From positions 117,153 to 181,152 of the forward strand of contig CAKJVC010000186.1 of the NCBI GenBank assembly GCA_918026815.1: a stretch of 64,000 nt of DNA, read 5' to 3'. Shown here piece after piece: positions 24,663 to 38,057 of this stretch. The notes under the pieces were generated by a model that worked only from the letters and a program-made list of their open reading frames with translations, was not told the DNA's origin and ran no database searches. The first letter of the stretch is position 1; each line of letters starts with the position of its first letter. The DNA comes from Chalara sp. BL73. Lineage: Eukaryota > Ascomycota > Leotiomycetes > Helotiales. The position numbers and the translations under genes are program-made.

Positions 24663-27600
24663 ATGGAAACGCCACGGTTGGGATGGCGAGACTTGATCAT
24701 AGGAGGTGAGTTGGGGGGAAGAGAAAGAGGTAGACAGAGAAGCGGCAGAGGTTTGAGGCAGGACGGTTGCAGAGGAGACAGAGGAAGCAGCGGAGATAAA
24801 TGGCATAACGACAATAAAAGAGACCGTGGTGGAATATCCAAGAGACGCGGTTCACGACTCTGTCGGTTCGTAGAGCAAGGGGGCCATTGCAGATTTGGTG
24901 ATAACTGCTCCTTTTCCCACGATATATCGAGATGCGAGACACAGTCAATCGGGAGATCGAAGGAAACACCGGAACAACAAAGAGAGAGGGCGGACTATAA
25001 TTCATGGAAGAGGCTCATCAAGAGAATGCCAATGCCAAATGATACTATGACAATCGAATCGCTGTGGACTGGTGCTCTCCGCATTCTGGACGAGGGCGAT
25101 AGAAACTGGAAGCAGATGCTCCCACGAGACCTCGATGCAGAGAACAACTATGGCCGCGAACACATTGAGACACTCATGACTATGGTATCGCATGCGGGTG
25201 GATGCAGCACCTTTGTTGCCTTAGCACAGCCCTTCCTCTCGGTAATCACGCATCCAGCAATGTTAGACTGCTTGTCTGTCGATACCTTCGTCGGAGGCTT
25301 GTATAATTTCATCAGTGGTAGCAACGGGAAAAGGGCAGTTCCGTTCTTCCAGCATCTCTGCACAAACCTGGTTAATGCATTCTGCGAGTCTTCCGTGTCA
25401 ACAACTTCTGTAGAAACGACTCTCATTGCGATTTTAACCGCGTTGCGGGAGCTCCTCAAGAGAGAACAGCGAGCCGCCTTCCACGACGATCTCCCGGATA
25501 TAGTGAGCTCATTTAAGGACATTGCCGAAGTTACTGGTATTGGTGAAGAGTCCGCAGGATTTCAAGTAATCCTCAACGGGAGTTGTGAGCTCCAGGCCAT
25601 GATAGCACGCGCGAACGGCCTTCTTGCGGACGTGGAGCCCCCCAGTATCAGTGGAATTTCAACCACTGTGGTTAAATCAACATATCCTCGAGAAATTATA
25701 ATACCTGGGGGACGCCATGATAACGACAATGTTGATATCACGAAGATTAAAATCCTTCCAACAGAATCTGAGATTAGAAGCGACCATCTCGAATTCCTGC
25801 CTTCTACGGATTCTAATCAGCCTCATTTTCTCAACGACCCTGTAGAGCGCCATATTGACACACAGTTCCGCCTACTTCGTCACGATATCTTTGGGGAATT
25901 GAAGGAAGCACTCGGAGGCTTGATAAGTTCCATCACCGAAAATCCGGCAGCACTTAACAACTCGAGGCTTAGTCTGGGAGATGTTCGAGCATACATATAC
26001 CCTAAAGCCCACATCAGCTACCTCTCTTTCAACCAAAGGCGTGGGCTTGAAGCTCATGTGTCGTTTCACCAACTCCCTGCTCTTCGAAAGAAATCCGCCT
26101 CTGATCGGCGCAAGTGGTGGGAAGACTCAAAACGCTTAGAAGAAGGTGCTTTGTTGTGCTTCGTGTCTTTCCTTAATAACAAGTGTTCTCTCTTGTTTCT
26201 TGTAGTTAGTGAGAGGGGTACGGATCCCAAGCTGGACTATAGCCTCAGTTCCCATGAGCATATCTCGACAATAGTCACGAAGCTTGCTACCCGCAGCCAA
26301 TCAGACCTGGAATTACTGACTCAGTTGAGCTGCCAGAGTATCCACGGAGCTTTGATTGAGCTTCCAGGAGTTGTAGTTTCCACATTCATTCCTATCTTGG
26401 AAAATCTTCAAACCATACAACGTTTCAGACGCCTTCCTTTCCATCAATGGATCCTGCCATATAGCTCTTCTGTATCCACTGGACCTTTAGATATCCCTCC
26501 GCCAACCTACGCTCGCGGCGCAGATTTCTTATTTCCATTAGATTCTATACTAAAAAAAGATGGCGATCAGCTATCTTTTAGTCCTCGGGTTTGTATTGAT
26601 GATGTTGCTTGCCTTGATGAGCTTGAGGCGCAAACATCACTTGACCGTGGGCAGTGTCAAGCACTCATGGCGGCCTTGATTAGGGAGTTCGCTTTCATAC
26701 AAGGCCCACCAGGAACGGGCAAATCATACCTTGGCGTGCAGTTAATGAAGGTTCTACTAGCTTGCAAGAAGAAAGTCCACCTAGGACCAGTAGTTGTTGT
26801 GTAAGCTACCAAAGCCATCCCATAGTGCCAATGATTAACTCCAACCAGATGCTACACAAATCATGCCTTGGACCAGTTCTTGGAGCACTTGATCGAAATA
26901 GGGATTGAGAAGATTATTCGAATCGGAGGCCAAAGCAAGTCAAAAATCCTAGAGGGAAAGAACCTGCGTGTCGTGTCCCAGGGTGAGGCAAAAACAAACT
27001 CTGAACGCTATCTAGTTGCCAGAACCTATGAAGACCTTGGTAGAACAGAGCAGAGCATCACTAAAGTTCTAGGCTCGCTGCATGCCACGCATAAAGGAAC
27101 TGATTGGAATAATCTCAAGCATCATCTTCAATCGAAATATCCCCGTATTTACTCTCAATTTTCTCGATTCGATGAAGATGGGTTCGAGATAGTAGGCAAG
27201 GATCCTTTTGATGTCTGGACTCAAGGAGCAATAGGAAAGCCTTTAGATGACAACAACGCGACAGACGAGGCACGAAACACAACTCAGAACCTTATCAACA
27301 CTGCGATCCAAAACGTTCATAGCCTCTTGACACTCGAAAGACGTCGCCTGGTAGACTTTTGGGTGCAAGAAATTCAGGAAGAAAATACCGACCAGTTGTT
27401 CGAGTTAGTGAAGGATACTCATGAACATCGCGAATTCCTGGACAAAGTACATGACGAAGTCGATAGAAGGGTTCTCCAGACTGCGGATGTGATTGGCGTC
27501 ACTACAACAGGCCTCGCTAAAAGAATATCTGTTCTTAGACACGTGAAATGCAAGGTAATCATATGCGAAGAAGCTGGCGAAGTCATGGAGCCTCACATGA

Positions 27601-30600
27601 TATCGGCCATACTTCCCAGCGTCGAGCATTTTATCCAAATTGGGGATCACCAACAACTGCGTCCGCAGATCAACAATCACGGGCTATCACTTGAAAACAA
27701 GCAAGGGACTCCCTATCAACTCGATCGCAGCCAGTTTGAAAGGCTCTCTGTGAGAGAGCCAGGCAGGCATCCATTCCCAGTAGCCCAATTGAATGTTCAG
27801 AGACGAATGCGTCCTGAAATTTCAACCTTGATACGTGCAACCATGTACCCACGCCTAGTTGACCACGAGAGTACAAAGGACTTGCCCAACGTTGTAGGCA
27901 TGCGAAAGAACGTGTTTTGGCTCGATCACGAAAATATGGAGGAAGCCCCTAATGCCGATCGGCATCAAAAGTCGCGCAGCAATGACTGGGAGGTGGACAT
28001 GACGCATGCTCTCCTTCGCCATATCGTTCGGCAGGGTGTATATGCCAGCAGCGACATTGCAGTATTAACACCGTACACCGGACAGTTGCAGAAGCTGCGT
28101 GCAAAGATGAGGAACGATTTTGAAATCGTTCTCAGCGATCGGGATGAAGAGACCCTTGCAAGGGACGGGTTTAATGAGGATACAGCATTACCAGATGGCA
28201 ATCATGCCAACACGGATACCCGACGAAAGCCCCTTGAAAAGAAAAAACTCAGCGAATTCCTTCGCATCGCGACGGTGGATAATTTCCAAGGCGAGGAGAG
28301 CAAGATCATCATTATCTCGCTCGTCCGAAGTAACAAAGAGAAGAAAGTGGGATTTCTCAAGACCACAAATCGCATCAATGTTTTGCTAAGCCGGGCACAG
28401 CATGGCATGTATCTGATTGGGAACGTCGATACTTATTCGAACATTCGGATGTGGGCCCAAATTATCAGCATGCTGGAGGCGACCGATGCAATCGGGAAAA
28501 GCATTGGTCTTTGCTGCCCTCGTCACGTAGATACAGCCCTACAGGCTTCCGAGCCACTCGATTTTGACAAGTTCAGCCCAGAGGGAGGATGTCAACTAGC
28601 GTGTGATCGACGCCTAATCGATTGTGGCCATAAGTGCCTAGCACGATGCCATTCCGATAGCATGCACAACGTTTTCAAATGCCCGCAACCTTGTCAACGA
28701 CTTCACGCGCCCTGTAACCACAGTTGCCAAAAACAAACTTGCGGCGAGGATTGCGGTGTTTGTGCGGTGATGCTGCATGATGTTCTTCTTCCGTGCAATC
28801 ACGTGAAGGATGCTATTATATGCCACAGGACGCGAGACCTTGGTAGCATCTGGTGCAATGTTCCTGTCAAGAGGCAGGTCCCGGGTTGCAGTCATGTTAT
28901 TAAAGTTTCATGTTCCCAAGATGTATCCTCCCCATCTTTCGAGTGTCCAACAGCCTGCGCAACAAACCTACCTTGTGGTCATCGTTGCCCAGGCACTTGT
29001 GGCAGGTGTAGTGGGAAGGACACCATCTTGCGCACTACCGAGCACCAAAAATGTACCAAGGTCTGTGGTAGGCGCTTTGGAACTTGTAATCACACCTGCA
29101 AAAGACCATGCCATGATGGAACAGATTGTGGGCCTTGTTTCTCTCCCTGCGAGGTAGGGCTCATTCTTTCTTTCCAATCCCACGAATAGCGTGCATGTTC
29201 GAAGAATGATCAGCCACCCATAACCTAAACTTAATCGAATTAAGACATATGCTAATGGATACAGGTTCGGTGTTCTCACTCCCGGTGCACTTTACGTTGC
29301 CACCAGTCTTGTGCACCATGTATTGAAAGCTGCACCTGGTCTTGCGAACATAGAGGGGATTGCAGTATGCCCTGCGCCGCTCCCTGTAACCGCCTTCCAT
29401 GTAATGAGCGCTGTCCCAAAACCCTCTCATGTGGACATCGGTGTCCGGGAATCTGTGGCGAAGCGTGTGCTGAAGAGTATTGCCACGAATGCCACGATAA
29501 ATTTGACGCGCGAGTGGACCTTCTTGAGCTAAAATCCTACGGAGAAATTGATGTCGATGAGACGCCTATAGTTGTTCTTGGGTGTACCCATTTCTTCACT
29601 GCGGAATCTCTCGATGGGCTTGTGGGCATGTCGGAGGTTTATGACATGGATGGTTATGGCAATTTCAGTGGACTCAAAGACCTTTCTACCACCTTAGCCA
29701 GAGCAATACCCTGTTGTCCAGACTGCGCACGCCCAATTAGACAGTTCGCTACGCAGAGGTACAACAGAGTCATCAACAGAGCCGTCATTGATGAGATGAC
29801 CAAGCGGTTCCTCACAAGTGGGAAGGATGAGCTTAAAAATTTCGAGCAACGGATTGTCAAACTGGAGCAAGAGCTTACAACAAGTCGAGAGAAGATCATG
29901 CTTTCGATTAGCCAGGCCCGGATACATCTGACTGCAAGTCTCACCGCTGCAAAAGCGACAGAAATAGTAAGGGCATTAAAAGAACGGCATGCGGAATGCC
30001 GCAAGCTTGAGGGTTCCATAGAGATATTCCGCAATAACGTTGCTGATAAGAACCAACCAGCACAGAAGCTCCACGAAGCCACGATACACGCTGCAAGAAA
30101 GGCCACTGTGCCTCCCTCCATCGACATGCTAATGGCAAATTTGGCTATCGCAGACAATCCGCCCGCCCTTGCCCGCGACCGACAAATCACCATGGGCGGC
30201 CAAATGATTCACATCAAGACGCAGTTCGTCACCCTCGATGACAAATTTACCATCGAGCAGGCGTTGCTATCGTCACCCACACAACCTCCGATCAAGGCCC
30301 CCGGCGGGCCTCCCGACCTGCTTGCAGGGCCGTTCTTCCAGGAGTGCACCACCTTCATCGACGAATGCAACGCCCAGAAGCTGCCGAAGCTCGCGGTCGA
30401 AGCGACCCTTTTCCACGCAGCCATCGCGCGCTCGCTTGAGTCCTTCTGCCGCTCCGCCAATAAGGGCATCGAGAGCGCCGCGACCCACGTGGAGGTGGCC
30501 AAGAGGCTGCTGGAGGGTGCTAAAGAGGTCTGCAAGCGGCCGTTCCACAACGCCGAGAGCCTGCGCGCCGCGGTCGAGGAATCCATGCGCCTTATGAGGA

Positions 30601-30901
30601 GGCAGCGGTACGAAAAGGTCACCGCGGAGGAGGTCGCGGCTATCAAGGCCGCGATGGTTAGCGGTTCCCGGGGGTTGGCGAGCCATTCGGGTCATTGGTA
30701 TAACTGCGTGAACGGACACCCCGTAAGTTCATATCCACCATCGGTGACTTTGGGCAGATATTGATCTTTGGCTAGTTTGCGATTGGCGAGTGCGGGATGC
30801 CGATGGAACTGGCTCGTTGCCCTGAATGTGGGGCACAGGTTGGTGGACAGCATCATGCAGCAGTTGGAGGGGTAACCCGTGCCATGGACATGGAAAACTA
30901 A
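24663..30901 (+). CDS. ZNFX1/NFX1-type zinc-finger superfamily 1 helicase, about 2,008 aa
   Basis: An RNA helicase of the UPF1-like SF1B group. Relatives (animal ZNFX1, fission yeast Hrr1) act in RNA silencing, and ZNFX1 also in antiviral sensing. The N-terminus is Gly/Arg-rich with RGG-like stretches, then a CCCH finger at 67-86 (C-x8-C-x5-C-x3-H). A long helical region follows, then the helicase core: GPPGTGKS (681-688), TNHALDQF, CEEAGEV, NVQRRMRPE, ATVDNFQGEE and INVLLSRAQH. After it come Cys/His-rich NFX1-type fingers (LPCGHRCPGTCG, LSCGHRCPGICGEAC), a coiled coil, and a C-terminal RZ finger: HWYNCVNGH|PFAIGECG then RCPEC, as in ZNFX1 and RNF213. Introns are 26801-26848, 29154-29264 and 30723-30775. 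The last one splits the RZ finger, and only the spliced form restores its second half. Total 2,009 codons with no lesion. Confidence 0.92.
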
Positions 30902-31779
30902 GGTAGCTGATTAAGTTCCGGGTGTGCGTGGGGGAAGATTTCATACTGTCATTGAAACGTGTGCGTCAGATGTTAGCTTGCTCGCTCGGATTGTTTAGCC
31001 TGGCGTCCACAGTCCCATTGTTAAAGTCTCTGCCGTGCTACAAGAATATAGTTATAACGATCGATCACGAAATCCCAATCACAACTTTGGAGAGAGAAAC
31101 TGCATATAATTAACCCAAAAAAAAAAACTAGAACAAGACAGAATCGTTTCCGCCTCTAAAACACCCCTAACCACCATCCACCAAGCCTTCAATCATCCAC
31201 AATATAATCCAAACATTAGCTTCCTCACAGCCCTTCCACAAACCCAAAACAATGCATATGCTCCTATGGCGGAGTATCTATACATTTGATAAACATGTGC
31301 TTAGGCCTGGATTAGTGATGAGATATTGGATGGGGTGAAGATATTCACTCATATTAGTATGATTGAAATGGGAAGTACGATCACACGTACTTAACTTTTT
31401 TTTATTTATTTTTTTAAAAAAAAATTGGGAAAAGACCAGAGTAGAGATGGAACTCGGTTCTATGAGTATATAAGTCAACGTCATCAGACAGCCTTGAAAT
31501 CTGCTGTAATTTAATCGAACGATCCTCATCATATAAAACGCGCACGAATATCCGGATCCTGCTTCCAAAAAACGCCGATGCTGACTTTTAACTTAAAGAG
31601 CCAGATTATGCACCCTGATAATACAGCTCATTGGTATGCTTTCTCATGCTAGTGTCATTCATGTCTTGGGTATCCTATATCTGCCGTGTATCCATTTGGT
31701 CCTTTTGTCCAATCATTCAAGAAGATGTCGATTTGTCGACGTCCTTTGCTCGGTGGTGGTAAAAACGAAAATCCTTCAA
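30902..31779. other. convergent intergenic region
   Basis: It lies between the 3' ends of the helicase and the Zn2Cys6 gene. It contains A/T homopolymer runs (31120-31129 and 31397-31425). No supported gene, and terminators of both neighbours are expected here. Confidence 0.5.
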
Positions 31780-33923
31780 TCACCAATAGATCTGCGTTTC
31801 CCTTGTTCTGGGGTCGTATGCACCATCTGCCGTGCCTCTCGTCCCACAGCTCAAGGTCGCTTCCCTCTTCTGTAGATCGAATAATATTTGCTTGACCATT
31901 ACTCTGTTTGCTTCCGGAACCATTTCGTTGGCCCCTACTGGGTCCCACGACTCGAAGTAGCGCATGCCTTCTTCTTCAACTTCCATGATCCATTGTGAAA
32001 CTTTGCCACATAGAATGCTGTCCCACATACCCTCTCTCCTCGGGCTTGCCATCAGTAATCGAATGGCTTCCCGGCGCAGTTTCCTGTCGCGACATTTCGT
32101 GGCGACTACAAATAGAGGCGCAACGATTCCAATGTCGAGCGCAAACGATGCTTTGATATGCGAAAATGAGCCGCCATCGCCGTGATCCAATGGAAGTTGA
32201 GTAGCTAATCCCACGAATTGATCCTGAAATCCTCTCATGACATGCGCTCTCTTATGTCGACAGTTATTCGAATCTCCACATCGGGCGGCAGCTAACGATA
32301 ACTCTTCGTCAACGACAACCTCATTGGCAAGCTCAACTATTTCACGAAATGGTCCCATGAAATTGTCAAAACCCATTTCAGTCATAGAATAGCCCATCAC
32401 GAATAGGATGGTTGTCATTATACTAATCATTTTTAACACGTTGATACCTGCCCGTTCGGTATGTCCTTGATTGCGGCGAGATTTAAACAGCGGCTCGAAG
32501 GCGGCACCCCATTGCTCAAGTTGTCTTTTAAAGCCTGCCCCAGATGATATGATCGAAGCAGGGAGGATCCTGCCGGGCGCTGGATAGAAATTTGAAAGCT
32601 GTTCCTTGAAGCGCATAATTCGCTCACAGAGCGAATCAAGCGCTTCGCGTGCTTCCTGTGTGTTGGCAAATACCTCTGGGATATGCGACTCAAGAGAGCA
32701 GTCTGAGTCGACATCCGGAGAGGAAGGCGACGCGTCTGGAGAGAGAGGTTCTCTTGACTTCGGTGAGAGCTGTATCACGTATGGCTCTGGAAAGTGGAAT
32801 GCCATATCATAAGATTTCGCTTGAACCGCTAGCCGTGTAAACATTTGCACAAGCTCATCTTCAACAACGTCACCTTGTCGTCGAACTAAGGGTTGCCTTG
32901 AGTCCTGTCGCCGCTCCTCTAACATGCCAAGCCCAGACTGAATCTGCGTGATCGCAGCCTTGTGGTCTCCTGTGAAAGATTGGAAGCATGTAAACAACAC
33001 GATAGACATTAATATGGTTCTATTGGACCGAATCTCATTACTCCCTATTGATTCTCTTAATCGAGTGACAGCGTTGGAGTATTGTTGCAAGGCGAAGTTA
33101 TAATGGCTTGTTGCAGAGTCGACATGGTAGGTAGGGTTTGCCTCTGGCGACCCTGGAGGTGACTCCGCCATTTTCTCCAACGTCTTGTATAATGCGCCCA
33201 ATGCCACGACTGCATGCCGTATCGATGCTTCAGAATGGCTTTCTTGAAGAACACTGCGAGTCCAGAATTCCGAATCAAAGAAACCCGAAAGCTCACCCGC
33301 CGTTTTTGTCCGAAATATTTGAAAATATTGACCCTCTTGTTGATTGAGCGAAAACCCTCTCATTTGGTAAAGAGTGGCCGATAAGGGCTGTTCCTCCTCT
33401 TTGACTGGCGTGGCTGGTGGTGTAGGCTGGCTTTTCCTTGCCGGATGAGGCGGGATCGGTTTTCGAATGATCTTCTTTATGATTTGTGGAGATTGAGCTG
33501 TCGAGGCCAACGCTGGCGACACGTATGAGGTAACTGATGTTGAACCCTGCTCTGCGGGCGCTGGGCGAGGAGCGATTGGAATTGCCACATCTAATGTCCG
33601 CTTGACCGCTGGAAAGCCATCGCAATGTCTGCCAGATCTTACGCATTCTGCAATATCGCCTTAGCACAAGCACGTTGGGATATCTTCTGGCAATCACCTA
33701 CTGGTACACTGGGGCCGCGTCTCGTCACACTTCACGCGCCTCAGTCTGCAACTTTATTAGAGGGCATGCGAAGCCTTATGGTATGGTCCACCTACTTGCA
33801 GTTGTTGCACCCTGTCTTAACTTTGGGTTTGCTTGCTCTCCGTGCTCTCACCGTCCTCTCGCCATCTGTGTCATTAGCCTGCTCAGGGCCTTTTCTTTTT
33901 AGTGTTTCAACCATTGCGTGCAT
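31780..33923 (-). CDS. Zn2Cys6 (C6) fungal transcription factor, about 679 aa
   Basis: A nuclear regulator of the Gal4-type class. The binuclear cluster reads C-N-N-C-K-L-R-R-V-K-C-D-E, then RPQC, TKC, VRSGRHCDGFP, matching C-x2-C-x6-C-x5-C-x2-C-x6-C. It is assembled from three exons: 33923-33796, a 44-nt mini-exon 33745-33702, and 33647-31780, with introns 33746-33795 and 33648-33701. Only this splicing rebuilds the six cysteines. The residues before the cluster are basic (RARRASKPKVKTG). After it come a Pro/Lys linker and an alpha-helical fungal regulatory region (YQMRGFSLNQQE, then WDSILCGKVSQWIM near the end), as in unnamed C6 factors. Start: ATG at 33923, since the frame further upstream begins with TTG. 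Target genes cannot be told. It is tail-to-tail with the ZNFX1-like gene, which does not itself imply control. Confidence 0.88.
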
Positions 33924-36900
33924 TTGATCCTGCGTGGTCCGAATTGCTTCGTATTTTGGGTGACAATATACTATCGATTGTGAGCAGCGATCAAACAATC
34001 GCGGCTATGGATGGGGTGTAGGTGGAAAGGTGTCATTGCTGGTACAAAAGAGGGGGAAGTTCCGGGCAGCAACACCACGTTACACAGCAGCGTCGGCACG
34101 GGGGAAAATGGAATATAATTGACTAAAAAGAATGTTGATATGGAATGGAGGATTGATCTCGGCGTGGTCAAAGACGCGGCTAGAAAAGGATCACTTACAC
34201 TGCGGCTTTCCCCCCCCTCTTTTAGCGATTTTGCGCGACCTTACAACCCAGCCATAACCTTTCCCGCAGGTCAGTTCCCCGTCTAGCCGCCCGGCTGAGC
34301 GTTATAAAGCTTACTTCGCGGTTCCGTTGACAGCCGCACGTTTGCACCGTTTGCCAGACGAAGAGGAAAAGCGATAAAAGTCGAGAGAGTTGCGTTCGGG
34401 ATGGGGAGTGACTGGCGCGGGCGCAGAGATGGTTATCGTGTGGGAGGACGTGCTATGTGTGTGTGTTGCGCCAGACAGATATTATCGATCGATGTTGGTC
34501 TTTCTCGGTCGCGGGTGCAGCGCAATGTGGTGCGGGTGCTTGTCTCTTGGACGCCAAATCAGAACCCTGTGGAGATCTAGCTTTCTGCAGCACGGCAATC
34601 CAAAATCCTAAACTTTGATGGGCTGGCAGCCACTCAATCGGAGGTGTCACAGCACAACAAGGACGGTTGTGCGACTGCAACCACAGATTGAAGGGTCACA
34701 ATGGCCAGAAATATCAACAATCGACCCAGCTGCCTGCGAATTTGACCTTATATCATTGTACAGCTTCGGCCCAGACGGTGCGTGGTTGGCATTATTATAT
34801 GATATCTCCGGGCGCAGTCCTTGCACCCTCGCTCGTCATCCGACGCGGGGGGGTCCATTAAATGAACAATGCCAATGCGATGCAGCGATCTTGTCTACGA
34901 TAGTGGCAAAAGCACCTTTGGGTATTTATATGGGGACTCACTTGGTCGTTCACCAGTCGGCAGGTGGCCTATCGTCCACAGTCCAGTAGGTGACTTGCAC
35001 TAGCTCCTTTAAGTCGTCACAGGGCTGAGGCTTCGATCAGAGATGCATCATTTAGGGCTGACCTTTGGACCATTCCTCTTCTTTCAAGCGCAAACTTTCC
35101 TACCAACCTTCCATGCATGTGCCTGGAGACAGGGGCAGCGATGGAGTCTGGTTTAAGTGGTTAACTCTGATCGCATCTGGAGTAACCTCGAGTATACTTG
35201 CAGCTGGAGTTCGGATCCCTGAGCTTCTATTCGATTTCTGAATGCAACCCAAGGGAGAAAGGGGGTGTCATAGGATATGGGACCCCCTGAACGCTTGGTT
35301 GGTGGAAAGCACCGGTCCCACTATGTATTCTATGGTTTAGATTTGTCGGTGTAGATTTAGGAAATGGAAATCATTCCTCACAAAGAGCTGCTGCTCCGCA
35401 CAGACTGAATCAAAACTTCAATATCCTCCACAGAGACTCTGTGGCGAACCTGCCGCCCCAGAAACTACAACCCTTTATATCATCACTACCCGCCAGCTTC
35501 AATTGTTTTCCCTTGATCGTATTAGCCAACTCTACCATCTGTTCGAAGAGTTCAATCTCAGGCATTGTGGCTGTGTGGCGCATACCCCATGGCCCATCAT
35601 CCATCATCCACCCCATCCCCAGTCAGCACCGAGGCTTGACCTGCACGCACTGCGCATTTTCTCACTTCTCTCGGAACTTCCAGCTTTCAGTTGACATCAC
35701 AAGCAGGAGCGTTGAGGATCTAGACGCACCCTCAACCGTCATTATCATGCTTTAGTTCCATGCGACAAGTTCATTGTCGCGGAAAACTCCGAAAAGCAAC
35801 TCTCTCCATGCTTCAAGATGGGCGTTGCGACAAGACACAATTCAAATCCGGTATTGCACATTGTTCTTGCCTCAACCTGTTAAATGAGTTCTCTTTAAAA
35901 TCAAAGTGTGGAAGCGTATTCTTCACGCGACGAGATATTATTGTAGCTACTGAGGACTAATCTGGCGCTTCATGCACTTTCAGTTTAGCAGTTCTGCTGG
36001 TTCCCATACCATTGTCTCCGGAATTGGAATGGCTAATCCCCACTAATATCAAGGTGTCACATGACGTTCACTTTGGAGCTTTATCGATGGATTTGTGAAG
36101 AAACCCTTGATGGCAATGTACCTTTAGCCAATGGTCAAGGACCCAATGCCTGGCTGCGTTTTGAAAGTGTTAAGAATAATCAATTAAAGTATCTCCGAGT
36201 TACACGTGTCACCCGAAAAAGCAAGGACACTTCGCTCGTTCGGTGTAGCAGTAATGCCCTAAGTTTTATACGGTTTAAATTTCCTATGTCCATTATCTTG
36301 GGGTAGGAATTACATTAAGAATTTTAGACAGGTCTAACTGTCATTCTGCGGGTTCCCCACGCATGCCAGGCTCGCATCACGGGCATCGTGTCGCGAGTCG
36401 CGAATTTGGCCGAAATTCTTACCCTCTCTTCGTGTGGGATAATCTCGACCGAGAAACTTAAAAATATCCCAGCCTTGTATCTGAAATTGCGAGCAATAAC
36501 TTCATTTGGATTCAGACATTCGAGGTTTAGTATCGAATGCTTCAGGCGTTGAATCTTGGTCCAGCATGACAATTCTCCCTTCATCTCTCGCACACAGTCC
36601 ACGAATAATGTGGCGCCGCCAGCAGGTCCCCAAGAAAGCGAATGCAATTACGTGGAAACACTAGAAAGCACACGAATGGAGCGCGATATTTATCGCCTCC
36701 TCTTAATATCTGGTATGAGAGCATATATTCATCCGCTGCCTTTGGTTGGTGTGGGCAAGAATATCAGTAGCAAACTTTCGTGACCATTTCCTAATTGGGA
36801 GGATTCTGTCCAGGGATGGATTTTGTGACCTGTCACTGTTGTCAAATGCGGATCAGCCAGCGGGGCGAGGAGGCGCCCTATAGGCTTCGTAATTATCATC

Positions 36901-38057
36901 AGGTCAAGCCATGGCATGGTGATCATCAATGGGATATATTGGCATTTCTGAGTCCTCTCCACTGAGGCTTTTACTTCATGCCTCGCGATGACCACGATCG
37001 ACAGTTTTCACAACCATCATTCAAATGATCTCTTTCCACCCGCGAGTGGGAATTTCCCGGATCACATGTGTAGCGCAGCGGAGTCGCTGTGGTGGTTGGT
37101 GCTCGACTGTATAGCAAGTTAGCGAATCAACGCCACGCATCAGTTCCATGTCCATTTCGCAAGCCTAACTGAAGACGAGGAGATGCTTTGACACCCAGTA
37201 CCCAGAATAATGTTTCTAGAATGTTTCATCACGTGTCGCCTCGCCTATCGGGAATGCCCCAAAGCACCAGTATAATAACATGAAACAGGTTCATCTCTTC
37301 TCCGCCCTCTAGAGCTACGACTCGGGCGATTCGCATCGTCTAGCACTACCGCTAGGCCATATCGGCTCAGTCGCGGGAGCCAATCGCATCATTTGCCCCA
37401 CTTTTCTCGCCTGTAGAGATTCGCGAACATTTCCAGACTAAGTCTTAGTCTTTGCTGCAAGCACCCCCACCGGCCAACATTGCTCCCATCCCAGCTTTGC
37501 TCTGTATAAATACATACTTGATCTGCCCGCCACCCAGTTCGAAGGTGGAAGAAAAATACCATCATGGCAAGTTCTTCCACCCGAGACTCCATAGTCCCGT
37601 TCTTGCGATGAGGTTGTGTCGACGCTGCACGCCTATGAGAATGTGAATTTCTTGAGAGGGTACCTCGCGTAACCTTTTTTTTTCCCAATGACTTGCTATC
37701 AGATGCCTCTTCACGGCAAGAAGGTGAAGATGCCAAGCAATTACACCTTGCGCAATACAGTATGTGGCAAGGGACACACGCATCCACCATGGAGTACAAC
37801 AGGAGTGTTGCGGATTGACAAGTGTGAGACTGTTTGCGGATTCTGTCAAAAACATACCAATACAGCAGCAAATTTGCGAAAGGTAGTTCTCTGAAAATAA
37901 CAAGTAGCATCTTGGCTAATATTCTTTTAGCATGTAGCAATACATATCAAGAACGAACGGCTTAATCTGATCATAGCGGAAGGCTCTAGTGGCCGAGGGA
38001 GACTGTCCGATCCATACTGCAACGATATCTATATCATAACTAACATATTTCAGCGAA
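33924..38057. other. long gene-poor region
   Basis: About 4.1 kb without a gene I can support. Open frames such as 34615-34989, 36061-36306 and 37389-37940 have no family signal or splice-consistent continuation. The proximal 400 bp beside 33923 is the likely promoter of the C6 regulator. A TATA-like TATAAATAC occurs at 37503. I saw no transposon ends or RNA genes. Confidence 0.45.

Noticed and set aside
29654..30719. Long minus-strand open frames (up to 179 residues)
   Set aside because: Shadows of the ZNFX1-like coding strand, which has clear domains and phases.
37310..37385. Possible tRNA on the minus strand with an A-box-like TGGCCTAGCGG
   Set aside because: No seven-base anticodon loop and no T-arm can be drawn.
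33924..38057. Transposon or biosynthetic gene cluster in the gene-poor stretch
   Set aside because: No terminal repeats, transposase, polyketide synthase or peptide synthetase motifs were seen.
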